A stretch of 27,288 nucleotides of DNA from Nitratifractor sp. (lineage in GTDB: Bacteria > Campylobacterota > Campylobacteria > Campylobacterales > Sulfurovaceae). A program made the translations under genes and the position numbers. Where the stretch lies: positions 1 through 27,288 of the forward strand of contig WFSU01000120.1 of the NCBI GenBank assembly GCA_015485845.1, in the 5' to 3' direction. The notes beneath the pieces were generated by a model. The model was given only the letters and a program-made list of their open reading frames with translations. It made no database searches and was not told where the DNA came from. This document shows, one piece after another, positions 9,196 through 17,546 of this stretch; the stretch's first letter is position 1; every line of letters begins with the position of its first letter.

Positions 9196-10722
9196 ATGAA
9201 CGATATTTTAAGTGTATTGATCTTCTTTCCGTTGATCGCCGGGATACTGGGGTTGGTCGTGACGGAAAAAAGCATCCGAGCTTACGGGATCAGCGTTGCG
9301 GCGGTTGAATTTATCCTTTCGCTCTGGATGTGGTTTGCGTTTGACCCGGCCAATGCCGGGATGCAGTTTGTCAAACGGATTGCCGTCGTACCGGACTTTG
9401 GTATCAGCTACTATGTCGGAGTGGACGGGATCAGCCTTTTCATTGTCATCATGGCGACGTTGATGACCTTGATCGGTATTATCGCCCTCAACATCAAGAA
9501 AGATCTCAAAAACATGATCCTCACATTGCTCTTTCTTGAAGTGGCCATGGTGGGAGTCTTTGTGTCACTCGATGCGATCATTTTCTACCTTTTCTGGGAG
9601 TTTTCGCTGGTGCCGATGCTGTACATTATCGGTGCCTGGGGGGGAGAAAAGCGCCTCTATGCGGCGGTCAAATTTTTCCTCTATACCTTTGCCGGGTCGC
9701 TGATCATGCTGGTGGGGATGCTTTACGTAGCATACGTCTATCAGCAGACGACCGGCAGTTGGAGTTTCGCTTTGACCGACTGGTACAGTCTGGTACTCAT
9801 TGTCCCGGTTCAGAAGTGGCTTTTTTGGGCTTTCTTCCTTGGCTTTGCGATCAAAGTCCCGATGTTTCCGTTCCACACCTGGCTGCCGTATGCGCACGGT
9901 CAGGCACCGACCGTGGGTTCGGTGATTCTGGCGGCGGTTCTGTTGAAGATGGGAACCTACGGTTTCGTCCGGTTTTCCCTCCCGATGTTTCCGGATGCTT
10001 CGGTGATGTACATCACGCCCGTAGCGATCCTGGCTCTGATCATGATCGTCTACACGGCGATGGTGGCGTACGCTCAGAAGGATATGAAGCAGGTGATCGC
10101 CTACTCATCGGTTTCCCACATGGGGGTGATCATGCTCGGTATCTTTGCCATGAACGCCGAGGGGATCAGCGGATCGGTCTTTTTCATGCTCTCCCACGGT
10201 ATCGTTTCCGGAGCGCTCTTCCTTCTCGTCGGCGTGATTTATGATCGACGGCACACCAAATTGATGAGTGAATTCGGTGGTCTGGCATCGGTCATGCCCA
10301 ATTACGCGTTGATTTTCGGAGTCATGTTGATGGCCTCGGTCGGCTTGCCGTTGACCATGGGCTTCGTCGGGGAGTATCTCTCGTTGGCCGGATTCTTCAA
10401 AATCTCTCCCGTCATGACGGCGATCGGGGGTACGTCGATCATCTTCGGTGCGGTGTACATGCTGAGCCTCTACAAACGCTCTTTCTTTGGCCCCGTCACC
10501 CACGAAGCCAACAAAGCACTCAAGGATCTCGATGCCAAAGAGTTGACCGCACTCATTCCTCTGGTAGCGATCGTCATCTGGCTGGGTGTCTATCCCAAAC
10601 CGATCCTGCAACCGATCGACAACAGCGTCAAGGCATTGGTGAGCTTCATGCACGAAAAAGCCCAGACTCCTGAGGCTAAAAACACCATTGTCGTCAGCAA
10701 AAGAACAAAGGAGGCACAGTAA
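9196..10722 (+). CDS. nuoM: NADH-quinone oxidoreductase subunit M
   Basis: This is a 508-residue antiporter-like proton-pumping subunit. Signatures are FWEFSLVPMLYIIGAWGG with the conserved glutamate, MFPFHTWLPYAHGQAPTVGS followed by VILAAVLLKMGTYGFVRF, and IAYSSVSHMGVIMLGIFA. The frame stays open upstream to 9130, but that lies inside nuoL. ATG 9196 follows TTAAGGAG with correct spacing and gives the normal N-terminus (MNDILSVLIFFPLIAGIL). The last base of its stop overlaps the first base of nuoN. Confidence 0.96.
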   Translation: MNDILSVLIFFPLIAGILGLVVTEKSIRAYGISVAAVEFILSLWMWFAFDPANAGMQFVKRIAVVPDFGISYYVGVDGISLFIVIMATLMTLIGIIALNIKKDLKNMILTLLFLEVAMVGVFVSLDAIIFYLFWEFSLVPMLYIIGAWGGEKRLYAAVKFFLYTFAGSLIMLVGMLYVAYVYQQTTGSWSFALTDWYSLVLIVPVQKWLFWAFFLGFAIKVPMFPFHTWLPYAHGQAPTVGSVILAAVLLKMGTYGFVRFSLPMFPDASVMYITPVAILALIMIVYTAMVAYAQKDMKQVIAYSSVSHMGVIMLGIFAMNAEGISGSVFFMLSHGIVSGALFLLVGVIYDRRHTKLMSEFGGLASVMPNYALIFGVMLMASVGLPLTMGFVGEYLSLAGFFKISPVMTAIGGTSIIFGAVYMLSLYKRSFFGPVTHEANKALKDLDAKELTALIPLVAIVIWLGVYPKPILQPIDNSVKALVSFMHEKAQTPEAKNTIVVSKRTKEAQ

Positions 10723-12212
10723 TGTTAGCGCCTATCTCAGTCAATTTGGCCTCGTTGAATTTTATCACCCTTTCACCGATGCTCATTGCCATTGCCGGTG
10801 CCCTCGGTATCTTGATCATTGATCTGGTCAAAAAAGACCTCGACAAGACCCTCTACGTCATTTTGACCATTCTGGTTCTGTTTGTGGACATGGGAGCAAC
10901 CCTCGGGCTGACCCTGAACGAACGGGGCTTTTTCAATGTGGTCATGATCGACGGGGTGACCATCCTCGGAGAACTACTGATCCTCATCGCTTCGATGTTG
11001 TTCATCCCGCTGGCACTCACCTCCAAGCGGTTTCATGAGTATTCGTATCCCGAATATTTTGCGCTCTTCCTGTTTATGATTGCCGGCTTTCAGTTCATGG
11101 TTGCCTCGGACAACCTCATCATGATCTTTGTAGGGCTGGAGACGGCGTCACTGGCTCTCTACACCATGATTGCACTTCACAACACCGTTGGCTCTCATGA
11201 AGCGGCCATCAAGTACTTTACCATGGGGGCATTGGCTGCCGGATTCTTCGTCATGGGTTCTGCCGTGATTTATGCCGTGACAGGCTCGGTCGAACTGTAC
11301 GACATTGCCAAAGTGCTTCAGGAGCGGATGGGGGAACCAGGGATGATGGTACCCATCATCGGAGGTGCCATGATGTTGATCGTAGCGATCGGGTTCAAAG
11401 TCTCCCTCTTCCCTTTCCACACATGGACGCCGGATGTCTATGAAGGGGCAGCAGCACCTATGGCCGGATACATGTCGATCGTTCCCAAGATTGCAATGAT
11501 GATTGTCGCAATCCGTGTTCTGGGAATGTACATCGATCTCGGGGTCGAAACCGTACGCAATGTCGTGATCGCCATGGCGGTTATCACCATGACCCTCTCC
11601 AACATGATGGCACTGGTACAGGATGATGTCAAGCGGATGCTGGCGTACAGTTCCATCTCCCATGCCGGATTTGTCATGGCAGCCATTGCCCTCGATACCA
11701 CCAAGGCTAACAGCAGTATCTTCCTCTACTATACGCTGTTCCTCTTTACGAATCTCGGCGCCTTCACCTTACTCTGGATCAGTCGTCACAAAGACAAGAC
11801 ACACCATGCCCGCTACCACCACCCTTACGTAAAATTTGCCGGGATGATCCACATTGAGCCGGTTGCGGCCGTGATCATGGCGATCTTCATGCTCTCGCTG
11901 ACCGGGGTACCCCCTTTCAGCCTCTTCTGGGGTAAGATGTATGTCATCAGTGCGACGGTGGATGCCGGGTACATTTGGCTGGCGATCATCATGGGGCTCA
12001 ACAGCGCCATTGCTGCCTATTACTATTTGAAACTGATCGTCTACATGTTCCTCATGCCGGCTGCCAGCAAAGCAAGAACCGTCTACAATAACCGTTCTCT
12101 TGCACTCGAGATTGTGATCGGTATCGCGGTCTTTGCGACCGTCGCTTCGATTTTCTATGTGCAGCCGTTGATGCACTACATTACGTATCTTATCGGTGCT
12201 AGCGGTTACTGA
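10722..12212 (+). CDS. nuoN: NADH-quinone oxidoreductase subunit N
   Basis: This is a 496-residue membrane-arm pump subunit and the last gene of the operon. Signatures are IFVGLETASLALYTMIAL with the conserved glutamate, KVSLFPFHTWTPDVYEGA, and LAYSSISHAGFVMAAIAL. The start uses a TAATG overlap with nuoM and is preceded by an AAGGAGG sequence in the nuoM 3' end. It is followed five bases after the stop by a strong hairpin (12217-12238) that probably ends or protects the nuo transcript. Length is normal. Confidence 0.96.
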   Translation: MLAPISVNLASLNFITLSPMLIAIAGALGILIIDLVKKDLDKTLYVILTILVLFVDMGATLGLTLNERGFFNVVMIDGVTILGELLILIASMLFIPLALTSKRFHEYSYPEYFALFLFMIAGFQFMVASDNLIMIFVGLETASLALYTMIALHNTVGSHEAAIKYFTMGALAAGFFVMGSAVIYAVTGSVELYDIAKVLQERMGEPGMMVPIIGGAMMLIVAIGFKVSLFPFHTWTPDVYEGAAAPMAGYMSIVPKIAMMIVAIRVLGMYIDLGVETVRNVVIAMAVITMTLSNMMALVQDDVKRMLAYSSISHAGFVMAAIALDTTKANSSIFLYYTLFLFTNLGAFTLLWISRHKDKTHHARYHHPYVKFAGMIHIEPVAAVIMAIFMLSLTGVPPFSLFWGKMYVISATVDAGYIWLAIIMGLNSAIAAYYYLKLIVYMFLMPAASKARTVYNNRSLALEIVIGIAVFATVASIFYVQPLMHYITYLIGASGY

Positions 12213-12216
12213 TTGT

Positions 12217-12242
12217 GTCGGGGTGAGGGCACCCCGACCTAC
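12217..12242 (-). repeat. REP-like palindrome with GTAG head after nuoN
   Basis: On the - strand the sequence reads GTAG (12242-12239) directly followed by a perfect 9-bp stem GTCGGGGTG/CACCCCGAC with a four-base loop (12238-12217). A GTAG or GGAG tetranucleotide abutting a hairpin is the published hallmark of REP sequences mobilised by RAYT (TnpA-REP) proteins; assignment to that class is inference from structure. No U-tract follows on either strand, so it is not a classical intrinsic terminator, although it may stabilise the 3' end of nuo mRNA. Confidence 0.6.
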
Positions 12243-12286
12243 GCGTAAATGGGGTCACATGAATCATGAATCACCCCTGTAACGTT

Positions 12287-12308
12287 GGTGTGCTGTTGCA
12301 CACCCTTG
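12287..12308 (-). repeat. REP-like hairpin with degenerate head (module A)
   Basis: A perfect 7-bp inverted repeat GGTGTGC/GCACACC with a four-base loop occupies 12287-12304. On the - strand it is preceded by CAAG (12308-12305) where the related copies have GTAG. It matches the 3' hairpin of the homologous module at 17525-17546, which differs by a few substitutions. Confidence 0.5.
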
Positions 12309-12316
12309 CGACACAA

Positions 12317-12341
12317 CAATAAAAGCGCTGCAAAGCAGTGC
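12317..12341 (-). terminator. Hairpin plus TTTTATTG downstream of miaA
   Basis: On the - strand GCaCTGC, a TTT loop and GCAGcGC form a 6-bp stem with one mismatch, followed by TTTTATTG. It lies 20 bases past the miaA stop in the sense direction. The homologous copy after pssA keeps the stem architecture and the same TTTTATTG tail with a different stem sequence, which supports structural conservation and a terminator role. The stem is imperfect, so efficiency is uncertain. Confidence 0.45.
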
Positions 12342-12348
12342 ATACCAA

Positions 12349-12383
12349 AATTCCTAATTCCTAATTCCTAATTCCTAATTCCC
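12349..12383 (-). repeat. AATTAGG heptamer tandem array overlapping the miaA 3' end
   Basis: Read on the - strand, the 7-bp unit AATTAGG occurs four times in a row followed by a fifth AATT-type partial unit that runs into TTTTGGTATGC. The array supplies the last five codons (L-G-I-R-N) and the TAG stop of miaA. A related array (AAATTAG-like units) follows pssA at 17451-17485. Because seven is not a multiple of three, the array contains stop codons in all six frames. Confidence 0.85.
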
Positions 12384-13263
12384 TCTCCCACTCTTCCAGC
12401 GTTGCACGCTTCGCATCCGGAAACTGGCTCCGATTGAACGTCACCTGACGCTTGGCCAGTCGCGCCGTGTTCGTGATGATCTTCTCCCGCATCTCCTCCC
12501 GGGTAGCGTGACCGTCCAGATACTCCAATACCTCCTTGATACCGATGGCTTTCATGGCGTTGGGAGCACGGGTGTAGCGCCGCTCCAGCCTACATACTTC
12601 GTCGATCAATCCTGCTGAAAGCATGGCATCTGTGCGTTGCACAATCCGCTGACGCAACAAAGGTCGCTCAACTGCAATCTCATAAATGGGGAGTGGGTCG
12701 GTGATCACCGGGTGTGGGGGATAGGCACGAAAATACGCTGTGGGAGGCATCCCTGTCCCAAAAAATATTTGCAAAGCTTTTTCGATCCGATAGCGGTCTG
12801 TGGACTCAAGAGTTTGGGCATAATCCGGATCAACGGAGAGCAGTTGATGGTAGGCGGATGACAAATCATTCATAGACTCTGCCACTCTTCGGTCGGTGTC
12901 CGAAGAGAGAGAAGGAAGGGGGCTGATCCCCTCAAGGAGCATCTTGAGATAAAACCCTGTTCCTCCTACGATGATCAAGGGACTTCCCGCCGCGAGAGAT
13001 GCAGTACGTGCCTGGTGATAGAGTGCGATAAACTGTGTCACATCAAACGGAACATCCGGTGCTATGACATCGATGCCGAAATGGGGAATCATCCCACGCT
13101 CATCTGCAGTGGGCTTAGCAGAGGCAATATCAATTTCCCGATAAAGGGAGAGAGAATCAAGGGAGAGAATGATTCCTTGATATCGGTATGCGTAAGTGAG
13201 TGCCAACGTGGATTTTCCAGAAGCCGTCGGACCGATAATACACAATTGCTGCAAATCTTTCAT
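12361..13263 (-). CDS. miaA: tRNA dimethylallyltransferase MiaA
   Basis: This 300-residue enzyme transfers the dimethylallyl group of DMAPP to the N6 of A37 in tRNAs reading UNN codons. Visible motifs are the P-loop GPTASGKST (residues 11-19), DSLSLYREIDIASAKPT (substrate/tRNA recognition), GGTGFYLKMLLEGI, KAIGIKEVLEYL and TARLAKRQVTFNRSQF near the C-terminus. The frame extends upstream to 13344, but MKDLQQL at 13263 gives the usual distance to the P-loop. No strong ribosome binding site is seen before it. The last five residues are encoded by a heptamer repeat array, so the C-terminus is probably a tail created by the repeat. The gene is convergent with nuoN and divergent from the EAL-domain regulator; 13264-13393 is their shared promoter region, where I recognise no confident sites. 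Confidence 0.95.
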   Translation of the reverse strand: MKDLQQLCIIGPTASGKSTLALTYAYRYQGIILSLDSLSLYREIDIASAKPTADERGMIPHFGIDVIAPDVPFDVTQFIALYHQARTASLAAGSPLIIVGGTGFYLKMLLEGISPLPSLSSDTDRRVAESMNDLSSAYHQLLSVDPDYAQTLESTDRYRIEKALQIFFGTGMPPTAYFRAYPPHPVITDPLPIYEIAVERPLLRQRIVQRTDAMLSAGLIDEVCRLERRYTRAPNAMKAIGIKEVLEYLDGHATREEMREKIITNTARLAKRQVTFNRSQFPDAKRATLEEWERELGIRN

Positions 13264-13393
13264 GATGCAATCATACCAGAAACACCCATCAAATGCAGCA
13301 ACAAATAGGCCATGATGTGCCCTTCCTGCGAACGATAAGCCCATTTAGGATAAGATGATGGGATGAAATCTCCGGGCAGATGAGGGTACAGCG

Positions 13394-15022
13394 TTGAAAA
13401 TGGAAGTTGAAAAACTCAAAGAGGTGACGGTTCTCTATTGCGAAGATGAAACAGAATTGCACGATGTGACGGCCAACCTGTTGCGCCGACTGGCCAAAAC
13501 AGTCTTGACGGCACACGATGGAGAAGAGGGGCTGAGGCTTTACCGGGAGCATCAGCACGAGATCGATATGGTGATCACGGATATCGGGATGCCGAAGATG
13601 AACGGTCTGGAGATGACACGCCAGATCAAGGAGATAACGCCCCGCATCCCTGTCATCGTGACAACGGCCTACTCGAGTACCGACCATTTGTTTGAAGCAA
13701 TCGACATCCACGTAGACAAATACGTCCTCAAACCCCTTGACACCCGCAAGCTGGTCGAAGCGATGATCCAGTCGCTTTTGTACCACGAACTGCGCAGCCT
13801 GTACCGGGATCCTTTGACAGGATTGCTGACACGCAATGCTCTGCTCAATGACCTGAAAAAAACCAAAAGCAATCGTCTAGTGCTGATCAACATTGAACAT
13901 TTTGCCCACATCAACGATCTGTACGGAGACGAAGTCGGAGGGAATGCACTGGTCGGACTCACCGAAAAGCTCCGGGAAACGTTTTCAAAAACGTTTGAAA
14001 TCTACCGTACCGGTTTTGACAGTTTCGTCCTTTTCGATCTCCAGATGGATCGTACTTCTGATAGTATACGGCATTTACTGGAAACATTTGCGGAAGCATG
14101 CAAAAACGACGGAATGGTCATTGAAGAGATTCCTATCTATCTGGTGCTGACGTTTGCCATGGCCTATTCGGATGATGGACATACTCTCTATTATGTCCAG
14201 CGAGCCATGCAGAAAGCCAACGAAAACCATCAGAAATTTATCGAGTATAATCCCAGATCGAACGGAAATATTTCCGATCGAGAGACCAACATCTGGTGGA
14301 CGAAAGAGTTGGACAGTGCGATCGAACACGGAAGATTCAAACCCTTTTTTCAGCCTATTGTCGATACCGAAACACTCAAAACATACAAATACGAAGCTCT
14401 GGTGCGTTACCAGGGAACGGAGGGGAAACTTTTCGGACCGGTGGTATTCCTCGGTATCGCTAAAAAAACCAATCTCTATCCCATGGTCATGCGTGTGGTA
14501 CTTCACAAAGTGATTGAAGTAATCCAGAAGAAAAAAATCCGGGTTGCGGTCAACATTTCTTACGTCGATCTTATCAATCGTGATACGATGACGTTTATCG
14601 ATCAGATGCTTCGGCAACATCCCGAGGAGGCAGCGTATATTGAGTTTGAAATTCTTGAGAGTGAGAAGATCGATAATTACGACTTGGCCGGCGATTTCAT
14701 CCGGTCCGTCCGGCGATACGGTTGTCAGGTGGGGATCGATGATTTCGGTACCGGGTATTCCAATTTTGGGATGATCGAAGCGTTGAATGTGGATTACGTC
14801 AAAATTAACGGTTTATTGATTCAAGGGATTCATGAATCGGATCGGCAAGCGTTGATCGTCGAGACGATCCACACCTTTTGTAAGAAATTGGGGATCCGAA
14901 CGGTCGCCGAAATGGTCAGTTGCGAAGAGGAGTATCTGGTTGTCAAACGGATTGGGATCGACTTGACTCAGGGGTGGTATGTCTCGCGTGAAATTGATTG
15001 TGCTGAGATTGCAGATGGATAG
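13394..15022 (+). CDS. Response regulator with degenerate GGDEF and EAL domains
   Basis: This is a 542-residue cytoplasmic signalling protein. Residues 10-130 are a receiver domain with acidic pocket E17-D18, phosphoacceptor D63 (ITDIGMPKMNG), a TTAYSS switch and KPLD lysine. A GGDEF-like domain follows (RDPLTGLLTR start), but the catalytic loop reads GFDSF (residues 207-211) instead of GGDEF, so cyclase activity is unlikely. The C-terminal EAL domain keeps YEALVR (E334), VAVNIS, EILES, GIDDFGTGYSN, VDYVKING and QGWYVS, consistent with an active c-di-GMP phosphodiesterase. The start appears to be TTG at 13394, seven to eight bases after GAGGG; an ATG at 13400 is a possible alternative. The gene overlaps the following sensor kinase by eight bases, so the two are probably a cognate pair. 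Confidence 0.9.
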   Translation: MKMEVEKLKEVTVLYCEDETELHDVTANLLRRLAKTVLTAHDGEEGLRLYREHQHEIDMVITDIGMPKMNGLEMTRQIKEITPRIPVIVTTAYSSTDHLFEAIDIHVDKYVLKPLDTRKLVEAMIQSLLYHELRSLYRDPLTGLLTRNALLNDLKKTKSNRLVLINIEHFAHINDLYGDEVGGNALVGLTEKLRETFSKTFEIYRTGFDSFVLFDLQMDRTSDSIRHLLETFAEACKNDGMVIEEIPIYLVLTFAMAYSDDGHTLYYVQRAMQKANENHQKFIEYNPRSNGNISDRETNIWWTKELDSAIEHGRFKPFFQPIVDTETLKTYKYEALVRYQGTEGKLFGPVVFLGIAKKTNLYPMVMRVVLHKVIEVIQKKKIRVAVNISYVDLINRDTMTFIDQMLRQHPEEAAYIEFEILESEKIDNYDLAGDFIRSVRRYGCQVGIDDFGTGYSNFGMIEALNVDYVKINGLLIQGIHESDRQALIVETIHTFCKKLGIRTVAEMVSCEEEYLVVKRIGIDLTQGWYVSREIDCAEIADG

Positions 15023-16880
15023 AGGAGTTACCTTTCGGCAAGACATTCGGCGAAAACTTATCTTTTTTGCCTTGGTGCCAATGGTGCTCATCGGTATCGT
15101 GGGTTCGATATTGATTTATCAAGCAGAAGAGACGCTTCTCGTGAGCGAGCATACCCGTTTATTGAGGACGGTTGAGAAGCTGACGGGGGATTATTATCGT
15201 CGAGTGCATCTGTTTTTCAATGTCGTACACAACAAAATCGTCCAAGGTGATATGACAGCCGTCCAGAATGGATTTGATTTTGCCCCCTTTTTGTATACCG
15301 TGATCCAGATGGATGCACAGGGACATCCGGAGCACATTTACAGTCGCCAATCGTTCCCGAAAACATTGAAACTCGATCCGCATCTCACGCCATTGCTCCA
15401 GCCATTGATCCAGGGGAAGCAGCACAAAAGAGGTGCCGTCTTTTTTTGCAAAGAGGCGCATAAAATGCTTTTGGCACATGCGTTTCGTCATCGAGACAAA
15501 ATTTACCTGATCACAGCAGACAGCGAACCGTTTTTTGATCAGTTCCAATACTTTCTCCAAAAAGATCGTCATCGCTCTATTTCAATTATCAACAACAAGG
15601 GGACATACGTTTACGATTCACGGGATGCCAACCTCTCCCGGAACGAACGTTCGTTTTATGAAGAAGGGGCATACGTCATGGGTGTGGAGCATTCAAAACC
15701 ATACCATGTCCAGGAATACCCCGCACATAATCAAAGGGGCGACAGTTTTTGGAAAGGCTTTCTGGACGAAGATTATTATATCTCGTATGCGCATATCCCC
15801 GATTTTGACTGGATTGCTGTGGTGCGTGACTCTGCCGATACGCTTGACAGTTATTTATCCAAAGTTTTGATAATCGGTATCGTGCTGATTCTGATTACGA
15901 TCCTTTTGACCACCATCAGCGCACAGATAATAAGCAACCATATCATCATCCCGGTCGAACGCTTGATCAAAAATATTAATGCATTTGCGGTGGGGAAAGA
16001 GAAAGAGCATCAAGAGGAGACCAAAGTATCGTATCCTATTTTTATGAACTTGCTGGAGAGTTTTGAGACCATGCGGCGGAAGATCATCGCCCGGGAAGAG
16101 AAATTGAGAGGGCAGATCAACAGCAATCGTAAAATGCAGGAGCAGCTGATTCAGCAGGAGAAGCTTGCAGCTATGGGAGAGATGATCGGCAACATCGCCC
16201 ACCAGTGGCGGCAGCCGCTCTCCGTCATCTCTACCCTGGCCACTGGTCTGCAGACGGAGCAGGAGATCGGGATCCTTACCGACGAAAATCTCCAGGAATC
16301 CTGCGCACAGATCAATGACAATGCTCAGTACCTTTCGGGAACGATCGACGATTTCCGGCAATTCATCAAAGGGGATCACGAGAAGCAACGGTTCAAAGCT
16401 CAGGAGTTGGTCGATACCCTTCAGAACCTGCTGAAAGGACAGCTCAAAAGCCATCAAATCTCCCTGACGACTACGGTTGAGAAAGATCTGGAGATTTATG
16501 GGTACCGTAATGATCTGCTGCAGATACTGATCAACCTCGTGGGCAATGCCAAAGATGCCTTGATCGAGACGCAGGAAGAGGATCGTTCGGTTGGTATCGA
16601 TATCAGACTCTCCGACAGCAGGGAGATAGTCATTCGTGTGCAGGACAACGGCGGGGGGATTGATGACGCAATCATCCATCGTATCTTTGAACCCTATTTT
16701 ACGACCAAACATAAATCGCAGGGGACAGGGCTGGGGCTCCACATGGTACACCGCCTCGTTGTGGAGGGGATGGGGGGCTCTATTGATGTCGAGACAATTG
16801 AGTGCACCAAGGCAGGTTCCCGGACTCAGGGGGCTGTATTTACCATTGTCCTCCCCCAAGGCAGCGAAAGCTCGGACTAA
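15015..16880 (+). CDS. Membrane sensor histidine kinase
   Basis: This is a 621-residue kinase. An N-terminal transmembrane segment (KLIFFALVPMVLIGIVGSIL) and a second one near residues 280-300 (VLIIGIVLILITILLTT) enclose a periplasmic region of about 240 residues that resembles a Cache-type sensor. A HAMP-like stretch (IIPVERLIKNINAF) and a coiled region lead to the H-box NIAHQWRQPL with H396. The catalytic domain shows ILINLVGNAKDAL (N-box), DNGGGI, FEPYFTTK and GTGLGLHMV. I chose ATG 15015, which overlaps the stop of the EAL regulator and gives a basic N-terminus before the first helix; ATG 14979, preceded by AGGGG, is an alternative. The likely partner is the EAL response regulator, so the input signal would set c-di-GMP breakdown. 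The ligand is unknown. Confidence 0.9.
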   Translation: MDRGVTFRQDIRRKLIFFALVPMVLIGIVGSILIYQAEETLLVSEHTRLLRTVEKLTGDYYRRVHLFFNVVHNKIVQGDMTAVQNGFDFAPFLYTVIQMDAQGHPEHIYSRQSFPKTLKLDPHLTPLLQPLIQGKQHKRGAVFFCKEAHKMLLAHAFRHRDKIYLITADSEPFFDQFQYFLQKDRHRSISIINNKGTYVYDSRDANLSRNERSFYEEGAYVMGVEHSKPYHVQEYPAHNQRGDSFWKGFLDEDYYISYAHIPDFDWIAVVRDSADTLDSYLSKVLIIGIVLILITILLTTISAQIISNHIIIPVERLIKNINAFAVGKEKEHQEETKVSYPIFMNLLESFETMRRKIIAREEKLRGQINSNRKMQEQLIQQEKLAAMGEMIGNIAHQWRQPLSVISTLATGLQTEQEIGILTDENLQESCAQINDNAQYLSGTIDDFRQFIKGDHEKQRFKAQELVDTLQNLLKGQLKSHQISLTTTVEKDLEIYGYRNDLLQILINLVGNAKDALIETQEEDRSVGIDIRLSDSREIVIRVQDNGGGIDDAIIHRIFEPYFTTKHKSQGTGLGLHMVHRLVVEGMGGSIDVETIECTKAGSRTQGAVFTIVLPQGSESSD

Positions 16881-16889
16881 AGGAAAGCT

Positions 16890-17450
16890 ATGGATTTTTT
16901 TGACAAAGACAACCGTTTTAATGCGGCCAACCTTATTACGTTTGGCAACATCGCCTGCGGGGTGGTGGCAATGTATCTCATCCAGCAACATCTGTTCTTT
17001 CCGGCGATCATCCTGGCATGGATCGCCGGGGGGTTGGATATCGCGGATGGCAAAGTGGCTCGAAAGTACAAGCTTTCGACCGAATTCGGTGTGCAGCTTG
17101 ACAGTTTTGCGGATTTTCTTTCGTTTGTGATCATGCCCGCATTTCTCCTCTTTTATGCCGTGGAGTTTTATAGCGGCATTGGTGGAGCGGAAAAACTCTT
17201 TCTCGGTGTCGTGTTTGTCCTTTACATCATCGCCGGCCTGCGCCGCCTCGTGGAGTTCAATCTCAAAGTCGATGCCGGAGAGGTCGCCAAACACTTTGAA
17301 GGTGTTCCTACACCTCTGGGAGCGATTCTGCTTTGGCTGATTTACCTGCTGGTGGCGTATGGGGTGATTGGCAGCGGCTATGTCGTGGCAGTGTTGGTCG
17401 CTACGGTTGCCTGGTCGCTTAACTCTCAGATCAAGATACCGCACCCGTGA
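16890..17450 (+). CDS. pssA: CDP-diacylglycerol--serine O-phosphatidyltransferase
   Basis: This is a 186-residue integral membrane enzyme of the CDP-alcohol phosphotransferase family, making phosphatidylserine from CDP-diacylglycerol and serine, the precursor of phosphatidylethanolamine. The complete catalytic signature D-x2-D-G-x2-A-R-x8-G-x3-D-x3-D is present as D50, D53, G54, A57, R58, G67, D71, D75. The motif NxxTxxNxxCG near the N-terminus (NAANLITFGNIACG) and the GRLxR-like GLRRLVEFN support the serine-specific branch. It is shorter than many PssA proteins. AAGGAAAG precedes the ATG, nine bases after the kinase gene. A terminator/REP module starts right after its stop. Confidence 0.88.
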   Translation: MDFFDKDNRFNAANLITFGNIACGVVAMYLIQQHLFFPAIILAWIAGGLDIADGKVARKYKLSTEFGVQLDSFADFLSFVIMPAFLLFYAVEFYSGIGGAEKLFLGVVFVLYIIAGLRRLVEFNLKVDAGEVAKHFEGVPTPLGAILLWLIYLLVAYGVIGSGYVVAVLVATVAWSLNSQIKIPHP

Positions 17451-17485
17451 AAATTAGGAGTTAGAAATTAGAAATTAGAAATTTT
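17451..17485 (+). repeat. AAATTAG heptamer array after the pssA stop
   Basis: Directly after TGA 17448-17450 come AAATTAG, GAGTTAG, AAATTAG, AAATTAG and a partial AAATT, which merges into TTTTGGTATGC. It is the equivalent of the AATTAGG array that follows miaA, in the same orientation relative to the upstream gene. Stops occur in all reading frames. Confidence 0.8.
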
Positions 17486-17490
17486 GGTAT

Positions 17491-17514
17491 GCTTTTCTTC
17501 GAAAAGCTTTTATT
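17491..17514 (+). terminator. Intrinsic terminator after pssA
   Basis: A perfect 7-bp stem GCTTTTC/GAAAAGC with loop TTC (17491-17507) is followed by TTTTATT. This has the form of a rho-independent terminator and ends the EAL regulator-kinase-pssA transcription unit. The stem is AT-rich, so read-through into mqnP is possible. Confidence 0.6.
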
Positions 17515-17524
17515 GGATTATCGC

Positions 17525-17546
17525 GTAGGGTGGGCAATTGCACACC
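17525..17546 (+). repeat. REP-like palindrome with GTAG head (module B)
   Basis: GTAG (17525-17528) is directly followed by GGTGGGC, loop AATT and GCACACC, a stem with six of seven pairs. The arrangement matches the tetranucleotide-plus-hairpin design of REP elements and parallels the GTAG-headed hairpin after nuoN; both are preceded by CGC. Confidence 0.6.

Noticed and set aside
12239..12286. Small RNA gene in the nuoN-miaA gap
   Set aside because: Several short stems are present (for example GGGGT/ACCCC around 12251-12277), but I see no promoter or homology to a known RNA; they are better explained by the repeat module.
12349..12383. Possible CRISPR array
   Set aside because: The repeat unit is only 7 bp with no spacers; it is a simple tandem array.
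15855..17444. 529-codon open frame on the - strand opposite the histidine kinase and pssA
   Set aside because: The + strand here encodes clear kinase and PssA motifs. The antisense translation has no recognisable domain and an odd His/Asp/Gln-rich composition typical of a shadow frame.
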